From: CALDTK01 sp965215215
GTDB taxonomy: Bacteria > Bacteroidota > Bacteroidia > Chitinophagales > Saprospiraceae
NCBI GenBank assembly: GCA_965215215.1
Contig: OZ244043.1
Location: 3,534,001 to 3,598,000, forward strand
Reading direction: 5' to 3'
Length of the DNA stretch: 64,000 nt
Shown one piece after another: positions 44,060 through 51,791 of this stretch. The position numbers and the translations under genes are program-made. The notes under the pieces were generated by a model. It saw only the letters and a program-made list of their open reading frames with translations. It had not been told where the DNA came from and made no database searches. Position 1 is the stretch's first letter; the number at the start of each line of letters is the position of its first letter.

Positions 44060-45919
44060 TTACGCGAAAACACGCTTGTACTGCATGAGTCCGGTAAGGA
44101 ACGCGGCGCTGTGTGGGATCCAATCTTCTTCCGTGAAAGAAGACGGCGCATCGTTGGCCCGGGTCGGCGCGACATCGAGTTCGAACTGCGGTCCCACTGA
44201 GAATCCATTGCACACTACGCCCTGGGTCTGGAACCACGTCCCCGCCCAGCGCCGCCCGACGCGGCAGATCATGCTGGCCGGCAGGGCGATGTTTTCGGGA
44301 ACGTCGGCCGTGTAGATCACCGAGCCCATTTTGATGTTCTCGCGCGTGATGCCGGCGTTGAGGCCCGCAACCCACTGGAGGTTGCCGAGGGCGATGTCGC
44401 GGAGGCGAGCGTCGGGCCACAGCCCGTACACGCGGCTCGCGAAGGCCGCCGTGTAGCCGTAGATGGCGTTGCTGCCGTGGAAGGGGCCGGCGAACCACAC
44501 CGGGCCTTCGCCGGGGTACACGCCGTTGGGCACGAGGGAGAAGGGGTTCAGCGCGCAGGTGGGCACGAGGTAGCCCTCGGCGTAGTTGCGCAAGGTCCGT
44601 CGCCACACCGGCGCGTCGGCGTGGGTCGGGTAGCGCTCGACGAGCTCGAAGAGTGGCACGAGGTAGTTGGCGAAAATGGCCCCGATGTCGGTCCCGAAGC
44701 GGAGCTCCTGCTCGGAGTTGATGCAGTGGGTCCACAGGGGCTCCGCGTGCGGTGTCGAGCTGAACTCCCGGAAGTGTCCGTAGAAGCCTTCGACGGCCGC
44801 CGCGGCTGAAATCTGCCGCTCCGACAGTTGCCGCGCGAACCCCGTACAGGCCGGGAGATAGCTGTCGTCGCCGGCCTTGACGCCCTCGAGGGTCGCCCAG
44901 CACAGAAACAGCAGGTCGCGTGTCGGCCACTCGTCCGCCGGAATGGGTGCCCCCTCCGGCAGGCCACGCTGCAACTTGCTCATGCCCTGCTCGCCGATGG
45001 GGCGCGCGGCGGTGAGGAGGTAGTCGAGACTGGCCTTGGCCGTGGCGCGGTAGCGCTCGCGTTTGTCCGCGAAGGCCTCGACCGGCAGGGCGGAGATCGA
45101 CCGGTACAGCGCCACGACGGCCTTCATGGTGTCGTTCGGGAGGACGTACTCCTCGTGCCCGATCACATCGTGGCTCTGTGCGCCCGAGGGGTGTCCGAGC
45201 TCGACGGCCTTGTCGGCGCACAGCACGAGGTAGTCCGCCCCGATGACGATCTGCGCGTAAAGGCGCCCGAGGAATTCGGGGGTGAGTTCCGGTAGACCGG
45301 ACTGGGCCACGTCGCACAGGCAGATCAGCATCGCGCTCTGCGCCGGGCTCTCGGCCCAGAGCGCCCCGGCGTCCTGCCACCCGGCGCCCACCTTCGTAAA
45401 GTAGCTGCGGCGCAGCAGCATCTCCACGGTGGACCAGTCGTACGTCTCGCGCCACAGTACGTCATCGGCGACGCGCAGCCCCGGGGCCCGGAGCGGCGTG
45501 GTGGCCTCGTCCTCGACGGCGACTGCGTAGACGCCCGGAGGTACGGCGTCTCCGAAGTCGGCTACCCACCAGTGCGACCGCCAGCGCTCGCCCCAGGGCT
45601 CGAGGGACACGCGCTTGGCGGGCGTACCCCCGGCGCCGCCGAGCGTGCAGGTGGCCGCGGCGCCGAGGGCATCCGGGGAGGGGGCTCGCACAATGACGCG
45701 GACCGGGGTGCCCGTCGGGTAGCCCAGCTGCGAGAACAGCAGCCCGGTATGCGGCTCCCCGCCCGTCCTGGGGGTGCCGAGCGGCGTGTGGCGTTCGTCG
45801 CATCCGGGGTCTGTCGTCCCCGCAGCGAGCCCCGATGCGCTCGCCGCCATAGGTACCGGTGCGAAGGCCGCGAGCGCGAGGGAGGTCTTGAGGAAGTCGC
45901 GGCGATCGGGGCTCGGCAC
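44060..45919 (-). CDS. Tat-exported glycoside hydrolase family 9-like protein
   Basis: 619 residues. Twin-arginine signal DRRDFLKTSLALAAFAPVPM (5-24). An N-terminal immunoglobulin-like CelD_N domain (about 58-155; LLFSQLGYPTGTPVRVIVRAP) precedes an (alpha/alpha)6-type catalytic region (about 165-610; WRETYDWSTVEMLLRRSYF, VALYRSISALP, FGTDIGAIFANYLVPL, SNAIYGYTAAFASRVYGL, LQWVAGLNAG). GH9 enzymes cleave beta-glucans; here the catalytic Asp/Glu motifs of classical endoglucanases (DAGDY) are not obvious, so activity on another glycan, or loss of it, is possible. The stop codon itself lies inside a copy of the dispersed motif (44058-44071). Confidence 0.7.
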   Translation of the reverse strand: MPSPDRRDFLKTSLALAAFAPVPMAASASGLAAGTTDPGCDERHTPLGTPRTGGEPHTGLLFSQLGYPTGTPVRVIVRAPSPDALGAAATCTLGGAGGTPAKRVSLEPWGERWRSHWWVADFGDAVPPGVYAVAVEDEATTPLRAPGLRVADDVLWRETYDWSTVEMLLRRSYFTKVGAGWQDAGALWAESPAQSAMLICLCDVAQSGLPELTPEFLGRLYAQIVIGADYLVLCADKAVELGHPSGAQSHDVIGHEEYVLPNDTMKAVVALYRSISALPVEAFADKRERYRATAKASLDYLLTAARPIGEQGMSKLQRGLPEGAPIPADEWPTRDLLFLCWATLEGVKAGDDSYLPACTGFARQLSERQISAAAAVEGFYGHFREFSSTPHAEPLWTHCINSEQELRFGTDIGAIFANYLVPLFELVERYPTHADAPVWRRTLRNYAEGYLVPTCALNPFSLVPNGVYPGEGPVWFAGPFHGSNAIYGYTAAFASRVYGLWPDARLRDIALGNLQWVAGLNAGITRENIKMGSVIYTADVPENIALPASMICRVGRRWAGTWFQTQGVVCNGFSVGPQFELDVAPTRANDAPSSFTEEDWIPHSAAFLTGLMQYKRVFA

Positions 45920-46280
45920 GGGGCGGGCTTGTTGAAGTAGGACACCATCAACCCAGACCTAGTGTCCCAGGCTGTTCCACTTACCAGTACCCTATCTAGT
46001 CATGGGGAGGTGGAGCGGTTGCGGCGAAAAGCCGGAAGGTAGTCAACCGGGCTAATCATCCTCCATCGCTCGGTGAACTCAAAGGATTGAGCCGGTCTAG
46101 CGTTTTGGCGTACGCCGGCAGATCTCCCTCGAAACGCTGACCTTCACGCTCGTTAACGTGGACGTCGTGGAGGCTGAACGATGGTCCTACGCGGTGTCGG
46201 CTTCCGCCAAAACCGTCTACCGTATGTCCGTTACCGGGGCTGCCTGGCCGATTGGGGAGCCGTACCGAATTAACCCGCTT
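45920..46280. other. Intergenic region before the GH36 gene
   Basis: 361 bases between divergent genes. A frame in register with the GH36 gene stays open from about 46098 and reads fairly protein-like (TFTLVNVDVVEAERWSYAVS), but it has no start codon context, and the signal peptide lies at 46281, so it is more likely leader or decayed sequence. It contains one exact motif copy (46200-46213) and a near copy at about 46102. Nothing else recognised. Confidence 0.5.
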
Positions 46281-48443
46281 ATGAAACCGTTCTTACCCGC
46301 ATTTCTCGCCCTCGTCTCGCTGACGCAGGTTTTGGCGCAAGCCCCCTACTTCGTTTACCGAGGTGACAGCCTGGCGCTCGACAATGGTTTGGTGAGGCGC
46401 GTCGTGCAGCTCGCCGGCGACAGCATCTTCACGAGCAGCCTCCTGCTCGTGGGGGACACTACGGATTTCGTTACGGCGGGCGGGCCAGAGTTTGCCCTCC
46501 TGCTCGACGGGGAGCGCGTAGATGGCCTCGGTGGCTGGACGCACCAACGGCCCGAGGCCTACGACCACAGCGACGGCGGGCGGGGCGCGAGCGTCCAACT
46601 GACCAGCACGCGGTACCCACTGCGCCTCACCCTGTACTACGTCCTGTATCCGGACCTCCCGGTGGTCCGCAAGTGGATCGCGCTCGAACACACGGGTACG
46701 GCTGGCGGTCCGAGCCTCCGTATCGAGGCGCTCGACGTGGAGGATTTAGCGACGACCGTCGATCGCGTACACGCCGTCGTGTACCACCAGTACGCGCGGA
46801 TGCGGCACCTAGGGCGCTTCGTCGGGGACTGGCACGATCCCTTGGTTGTGGTCCACGACGCGCGCGGCAGGCGTGGGCTCGCCCTCGGCAACGAGGCCGT
46901 CGGGGTCGTGAAGCGCACCGCCTACCACACCGAGGGGCGCAACAACGACGTCACCATCGGGATGACGCACCTCGGGCAGGACTTCCCCTTCCGTAAGTGG
47001 CTGGCCCCGGGGCAGTCCTGGACCAGCTTCCGGACCTTCGTGGCGCTGTATACCGATACAGACGACGCGTTCGCGGTGGTGGACGGGCCGGTCAATCGCT
47101 TCGTCGTGGACCACATGCGGCTGCGGTTTCACCAGCTGGCGGAGAAGCCGACCTTCGTCTACAACACTTGGTACCCGTTCCGCACCTTCGTGAACGACAC
47201 GCTGATCGGCGCGGTGGCCGAGGCGGCCGCCGAGTGCGGGCTCAGGGAGTTCGTCATCGACGACGGCTGGCAGGTCAACGCCGGGGGCACGAGTTCGCAA
47301 GAATGGTGGGGCGGCAACTACGGCGACTGGATTGTAGACACGGCGAAGTTCCGCGGCGGGCTCCGCCCTAGCTTCGACAAGATCGCGCGCCTCGGGATGA
47401 AGCCTGGTTTGTGGGTGAGTGTGGCTTCGGCCACGGGTGACGCCAGGGTTTTCAAAGAGCACCCCGAGTGGTTCGTCGAAGATCCCGAGGGGCGCCCGGG
47501 CAATCTGCACTACGTCTCCTCGACGGGCAACCGGTTCTTCACGGCCTCGATGGGGACGGACTGGTTTGGCTACATCAAGGCGACGCTGCTACGACTTGTG
47601 GAGGAGTACGGCTTGGCCTACGCCAAACTCGACCTCGCGATCGTGACCAGTCCCTACGTCAACGACGACTCGGTCGCGGCGAGCTACGCCACCGACCACC
47701 CGGGCTACCGCGACCAACCCGAGTCCATTACCGTGCTGTACGAGCGCCTGCTCGCGCTCTTCGACGAACTCCACGCCGAGGCCCCGGAACTGTTTATCGA
47801 CTGCACCTTCGAGACGGCGGGTAAACTTCACCTGATGGACTACGCCATCGCGCAACACGCCGAGGGCAACTGGCTGTCCAACTTCGAGGAGCCCGCGCCC
47901 ACCGGGGCACTGCGTGTCAGGCACCTGGCGTGGTGGCGCTCGCCGGTACTCCCGGCCGGGAGTCTGGTGATCGGCAATCTGCCGATGGACGATCCGGACT
48001 TCGTGTTGGGGCTCAAGTCCCTGATCGGGACCCTACCCATCGTGCTCGGCGATCCGCGTGCTTTGGCGCCCGCCCGCCGGGCGGAGATCCGAGCGTGGAG
48101 CGAGTGGATGGACGCGGCGCAGGCGCGGCACGACTATATGTCGTTCCGGCGCGACCTGCCCGGCTTTGGGGAGCCGCGCGAGGGGGCTTGGGACGGCTGG
48201 CAGCGCGTGAATCACCGCACGGGCTCGGGTGGGGTGGTGGGCGTGTTCCGCCAGGGCGGCCACGAGACCGCGCGACAGGTGGTGGTGAGCGATCTGCTCG
48301 CGGCGGGGAACTACGTGGTACGCGAGGCCCCAGGCGGTGCGCCGGTAGCGACGGGGACGGGTACAGCACTGATGGAGACCGGGTTCGGGGTCGAGATACC
48401 GGAGACGTACGGTGGACGGGTGTACGAAATCGTGGAGCAGTGA
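46281..48443 (+). CDS. Secreted alpha-galactosidase-like glycoside hydrolase family 36 protein
   Basis: 720 residues from ATG 46281. Signal peptide MKPFLPAFLALVSLTQVLA (1-19). An N-terminal beta-supersandwich (about 20-300) is followed by a TIM barrel (about 305-600): FVYNTWYPFRTFVND, REFVIDDGWQV, KFRGGLRPSFDKIARLGMKPGLWVS. The likely nucleophile is D451 in YAKLDLAIV and the acid/base D520 in KLHLMDYAIAQ; the usual CxxGGxRxD context of GH36 is altered to CTFETAGKLHLMD. A C-terminal beta domain ends at EIVEQ. It probably releases alpha-galactosyl or related residues. It stands between a GH9 gene and a GH9 pseudogene. Confidence 0.82.
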   Translation: MKPFLPAFLALVSLTQVLAQAPYFVYRGDSLALDNGLVRRVVQLAGDSIFTSSLLLVGDTTDFVTAGGPEFALLLDGERVDGLGGWTHQRPEAYDHSDGGRGASVQLTSTRYPLRLTLYYVLYPDLPVVRKWIALEHTGTAGGPSLRIEALDVEDLATTVDRVHAVVYHQYARMRHLGRFVGDWHDPLVVVHDARGRRGLALGNEAVGVVKRTAYHTEGRNNDVTIGMTHLGQDFPFRKWLAPGQSWTSFRTFVALYTDTDDAFAVVDGPVNRFVVDHMRLRFHQLAEKPTFVYNTWYPFRTFVNDTLIGAVAEAAAECGLREFVIDDGWQVNAGGTSSQEWWGGNYGDWIVDTAKFRGGLRPSFDKIARLGMKPGLWVSVASATGDARVFKEHPEWFVEDPEGRPGNLHYVSSTGNRFFTASMGTDWFGYIKATLLRLVEEYGLAYAKLDLAIVTSPYVNDDSVAASYATDHPGYRDQPESITVLYERLLALFDELHAEAPELFIDCTFETAGKLHLMDYAIAQHAEGNWLSNFEEPAPTGALRVRHLAWWRSPVLPAGSLVIGNLPMDDPDFVLGLKSLIGTLPIVLGDPRALAPARRAEIRAWSEWMDAAQARHDYMSFRRDLPGFGEPREGAWDGWQRVNHRTGSGGVVGVFRQGGHETARQVVVSDLLAAGNYVVREAPGGAPVATGTGTALMETGFGVEIPETYGGRVYEIVEQ

Positions 48444-48482
48444 ACCGTCGGCAGGAATCCCCGGGCTACCGATCCTGTGTCC

Positions 48483-48685
48483 TCACCGCACCTGTACCCC
48501 CCCCCGCTCACTGAGCTCGCCGCGAACGTTGTCGCCGTCGACGCGGCTCAGGATGCCCTCGACGCGCACCTTGCCCGTAAACTAGTGAAAGCGCCAGTGG
48601 ACGTGCGCCGAATCGGGAATGTCGGAGCAGTGCGCTACCCCCAGTGGGTACTCGTCGAAGAAACCTTTCAGTCGGTTTAATAGAA
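48483..48685 (-). pseudogene. Decayed coding remnant with an internal stop
   Basis: A minus-strand frame from about 48685 to the TGA at 48483 reads like genuine protein: LNRLKGFFDEYPLGVAHCSD, then IPDSAHVHWRFH, an in-frame TAG, and FTGKVRVEGILSRVDGDNVR followed by GELSERGGVQVR. It has no start codon and is preceded by stop codons. It looks like the C-terminal end of a gene whose front part is lost; the family is not recognised. It directly follows the truncated GH9 fragment, and the two may be the ends of one deleted gene or of two. Confidence 0.5.
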
Positions 48686-48706
48686 GGCAGTCGGTCTAGT
48701 AGAAGG
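48669..48706. repeat. 19-base tandem duplication at the pseudogene junction
   Basis: Two adjacent units, 48669-48687 (cagtcggtttaatagaagg) and 48688-48706 (cagtcggtctagtagaagg), differ at two positions. The second unit contains the stop codon of the truncated GH9 fragment. This looks like a scar of replication slippage or end joining at the deletion point. Confidence 0.8.
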
Positions 48707-49274
48707 AGTAGCCCGTGTAGATGATTGGCGGTACACCGTCGTGCGCCTCGGTGTCCTGATCGGGACCGACGAAGCTCGCGCCGTCCGTCCAGCCGCCCTT
48801 CGCGTAAGGCGCTTCCTTCGCCAAATTTGCCCGGTTGTAGTAAAACGTGCGGGCGGCGTGGAAGAGCGTGCTATCGTACACGCCCGTAACGATTTCGAAC
48901 GGACCGGTCGCATAACCGGTGCCCGTGTCGAACACGACGTAAGTACCGGCCTGCCGGACGCTCGAGAAGTCGAACCACCGGCCGCGGTCGCCCGGCTGCG
49001 CGTGGAGCGCTCCGTTTTCCCAGGGCTCCGGGGCGCCGGAGTAAACTATCTCCTGCGTGTTTGCGTCGCGTACTTCGAGAAGCGGTCCCGGCGAGTACGA
49101 CTGCGCGAAGTCGTAACCGACCTCGGGATCGCGGATCACCGCCACCTTCTCCGCATTCGGTAGATAGCCAAACTGGTCGACGACGACGTGAGGGGTTTCG
49201 GAGGCTTGCGCCAAAACGGAGGGACCTTCGCAAAAACCGAGCGTGAAGGCGGCGAGCAGGTAGACGGCTTTCAT
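48696..49274 (-). pseudogene. Truncated GH9-type glycoside hydrolase (N-terminal fragment)
   Basis: 192 residues: signal peptide (about 1-22, ending VLAQ), a CelD_N immunoglobulin-like domain (about 27-130; HVVVDQFGYLPNAEKVAVIRD, VYSGAPEPWENGALHAQPGD, GTYVVFDTGTGYATGPFEI), and then only the first helix of the catalytic domain (FHAARTFYYNRANLAKEAPYA). The frame stops at TAG 48696, where a full GH9 protein would continue for roughly 350-450 residues. The fragment ends exactly in a 19-base tandem duplication, next to the remnant at 48483-48685. Export of a lone Ig-like domain is possible, but loss of function is more likely. Confidence 0.7.
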
Positions 49275-49621
49275 ACGGCGACATTTATCAGTGCTCGAAG
49301 AGCATCTCCCTACTACTGCCCGTACCCACAGTTTGTGCTTCTAGCGCCCGTCTATGAGCTTGCTGATCGACTAAAAATCGGTTGATTTGGAGCTCGCCGT
49401 CGTCCGAAAGCCTCGTGATGATAACGCTCCTATCCCCCCGTTTTCTTCCTCGATGAGCCCCAAGTCAGCTGCGATTCCACCAGACCACAAGTTCTTAGAC
49501 AGGCTCTTTGGCCGCGTGAACCTGCACAGATTTCAAATATCGCCCACCTCCTTTAACCTTAATCGACTAGCGCCGATCCACCTTTGCTGCGTTTAGATCT
49601 AGCTTGTCTTAGTGTTTTGGT
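49275..49621. other. Intergenic region, no gene recognised
   Basis: 347 bases between the divergent pseudogene and the GT9 gene, less G+C-rich than the neighbours. No conserved frame, RNA fold or strong hairpin was found. The GT9 promoter should lie here. Confidence 0.55.
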
Positions 49622-50632
49622 GTGCCGCAACTCAAAGTCCTCTGTTTCCGACTCTCCGCCATCGGCGACCTGGTGGTAACGACCCCGGTGTATCGCACCT
49701 TGAGCCAACGGCTCGGTGCCGAAGTACACGTGTTAACCAAGGCCGGACCCGGGCAGGTGCTGCACCACAATCCCTACATCCGCAAGCTCCACGTCCTCGG
49801 TTCGGAGTCGTACCAGAATCTAAAGCGGGAGAAATTCGATGTCTTCGTCGATCTGCACGGCAACCTCCGCTCGCACGGCTGGCGGCTGCGACTCGGTATT
49901 CCGGCCGTCGGGTTCCGCAAACGGAACTTCGAAAAGAGCCTCCTCCCGAGGGGCATCGACGTGCTCAGCCCCCAGCACCTCGTCGATCGCTACTTCGAAG
50001 CGTTCGCGCCGCTCGGGATCAGCGACGACGGCGCGGGGCTCGATTACTTCGTACAGCCCGCGGAGCGCGAGGAAGCTAACGCGCTAAATCTACCCGAGGG
50101 CTACGTGGCCCTCGTGCTCGGTGCCACTTACCGCACCAAGCGGATGCCGGTGGCGCTCGTCGCGGCGACTATCCGGGAGCTCCGGCGACCGGTCGTCTTG
50201 CTGGGGGGTAAAGACGTGCTCGAGCTCAGCGGCGAGGTCGAGCGTGCCGTTTTAGCGGAAGCTGAACCCGATGTGGAGCTGGTGAATCTCTGCGACGAGC
50301 TCTCGCTGCGCGCCTCGGCGGCCGTACTGGACGGCGCGCGCGGCGTGATCGCTGGCGACACCGGCCTCATGCACCTCGCCGCGGCGCTCAAACGACCCAC
50401 CGTCGTGGTGTGGGGCTCCACGGCACCGGCCATCGGGATGTACCCCCGGATGCCGGCCGGCCTGGAAAGCCTCCGCCGCGACGCCCGCGTACCCGGGCTC
50501 GCTTGCCAGCCCTGTTCGCGCATCGGCTACGACGCCTGCCCGCGCGGCCACTTTCGTTGCATGCACGACCAAAGTTCCGCGGCCATCGCGGAGCAGCTCG
50601 AAGGGGCTATCGCCACCGCCGAATCTTCGTAA
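49622..50632 (+). CDS. Glycosyltransferase family 9 (heptosyltransferase-like)
   Basis: 336 residues from a GTG. Two Rossmann-like halves typical of GT-B GT9: VLCFRLSAIGDLVVTTPVYRTL (6-27, in two parts), FDVFVDLHGNLRSHGWRLRLG (about 72-92), VALVLGATYRTKRMPVALVA, VVLLGGKDVLEL and the ADP-sugar binding end GVIAGDTGLMHLAAALKRPTVVVWGSTAP (about 243-271, in parts). The C-terminal Cys-rich CQPCSRIGYDACPRGHFRCMHD is common in this family. It adds heptose or another sugar to the LPS core at the cytoplasmic face of the inner membrane. It lies 26 bases before the porP-like gene. Confidence 0.9.
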   Translation: MPQLKVLCFRLSAIGDLVVTTPVYRTLSQRLGAEVHVLTKAGPGQVLHHNPYIRKLHVLGSESYQNLKREKFDVFVDLHGNLRSHGWRLRLGIPAVGFRKRNFEKSLLPRGIDVLSPQHLVDRYFEAFAPLGISDDGAGLDYFVQPAEREEANALNLPEGYVALVLGATYRTKRMPVALVAATIRELRRPVVLLGGKDVLELSGEVERAVLAEAEPDVELVNLCDELSLRASAAVLDGARGVIAGDTGLMHLAAALKRPTVVVWGSTAPAIGMYPRMPAGLESLRRDARVPGLACQPCSRIGYDACPRGHFRCMHDQSSAAIAEQLEGAIATAESS

Positions 50633-50658
50633 ACTTGCTTCTCACGAGTCCCCGCTAT

Positions 50659-51768
50659 ATGATTGCCCGCTTCCGCAAAACCCTCGGCGCCTGCCTCGCC
50701 CTCGTCTTCGCGGCACAGCTTTGCGGCCAGGACCTCCACTACTCCCTCGCCGAGTTCAATCCGCACTGGCTCAATCCGGGCCTGACGGGCGCCTACGAGG
50801 GTACCGCGCGGGTGGGGGGGATTTACCGGGATCAGTGGCGTGGGCTGGTCGAAGATGCCTACCAATCGCCGACGGTTTACGGGGATGCGCCGATCGCGAT
50901 GCTCGGCAAAAAAGGGTGGCTCGGCGTCGGGGCCATGATCGCCAACGACGCGGCGGGCAACGCCAAGTTGGTGACGCGCTACATCCAGGGGAGCGCGGCC
51001 ATCCACCGCATCCTGAGCGAGGGTCGGGGGGGCTCGAAGACGGTCCTGAGCTTCGGTGTTCAGGGGGGGGTGATCCAGCGCAGCGTCAATACCACCGGCG
51101 CGGGTATCATCCTCAACGACGAGCAAGACGCGTCGATCGGCGGCGGCGGCGTGGGGCAGGGGGGGAGTCCCGACCGCCTCGACGGCGCCTCGGTGTCGGG
51201 CATCGATTTCGCCGCGGGCGTAAGCCTCGGGCGGCAGCTCGACGAAAACCGCAATTTCCGCATCGGCGCCTCCGCGCGGCACGTGTCGCAACCGAAATTC
51301 GGTCTGTTGACGGGGGAGCCGATACCGGCCACCCCCCCGAACCCGAATCCGCCGACTGCACCGCCCGGCGGTCGGGACGATGCCCGCCGCCCGGTTACGA
51401 TCGGCGTTCAGGCGGCCTACCGGCAACTGCTCGGGTCGAAGCTGCTGATCGAGCCGATGGCCTTCGCGCAGACCACCGCCGGTTTTGCGGAAGCACAAGC
51501 CCAGGGTATGGTCGGCCGCTACTTCGGACTCGACGACAAGTACCTGCTCAAAGCCGGACTCGGCGTTCGGCTGCCCGCTCGCTTCGTGTACCCGATGGTG
51601 GGGGTCGAGGTGGGCAACCTCAAGGTGGCGGCCAGCTTCGACATCTCCGCCAACGGCTTGCAACAGGCTAGCGGCCTCCAATCCGCGTTTGAGGTGGGCG
51701 TGAGTTATATTTTCAAAGTCTACAAAGAGCCCGTGGTGGAGGAGGTGATCCTCTGTCCGCAGATCTAG
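50659..51768 (+). CDS. PorP/SprF-family type IX secretion outer-membrane protein
   Basis: 369 residues from ATG 50659. Signal peptide (about 1-24, ending AQLCGQ), then DLHYSLAEFNPHWLNPGLTGAYEGTARVGGIYRDQWRGL (in parts, 25-65), which is the hallmark PorP/SprF start (Q-x-x-F-x-N-P-x-x-x-N-P-A type). The remainder is an outer-membrane barrel with a Pro/Gly-rich loop (TPPNPNPPTAPPGGRDD, about 230-246). PorP/SprF proteins work in the type IX secretion system or as partners for surface adhesins. The OmpA-family gene follows 23 bases later, the standard PorP-PorE-type pairing. A motif copy overlaps the start region (50669-50681). Confidence 0.92.
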   Translation: MIARFRKTLGACLALVFAAQLCGQDLHYSLAEFNPHWLNPGLTGAYEGTARVGGIYRDQWRGLVEDAYQSPTVYGDAPIAMLGKKGWLGVGAMIANDAAGNAKLVTRYIQGSAAIHRILSEGRGGSKTVLSFGVQGGVIQRSVNTTGAGIILNDEQDASIGGGGVGQGGSPDRLDGASVSGIDFAAGVSLGRQLDENRNFRIGASARHVSQPKFGLLTGEPIPATPPNPNPPTAPPGGRDDARRPVTIGVQAAYRQLLGSKLLIEPMAFAQTTAGFAEAQAQGMVGRYFGLDDKYLLKAGLGVRLPARFVYPMVGVEVGNLKVAASFDISANGLQQASGLQSAFEVGVSYIFKVYKEPVVEEVILCPQI

Positions 51769-51791
51769 CCCCCCGTTCGATTTAGTTGCCT

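Noticed and set aside
48477..48680. 67-codon plus-strand frame after GH36
   Set aside because: The opposite strand reads as decayed protein there, so this frame is a shadow.
49387..49596. 69-codon plus-strand frame before the GT9 gene
   Set aside because: Weak composition and no start context or family resemblance.
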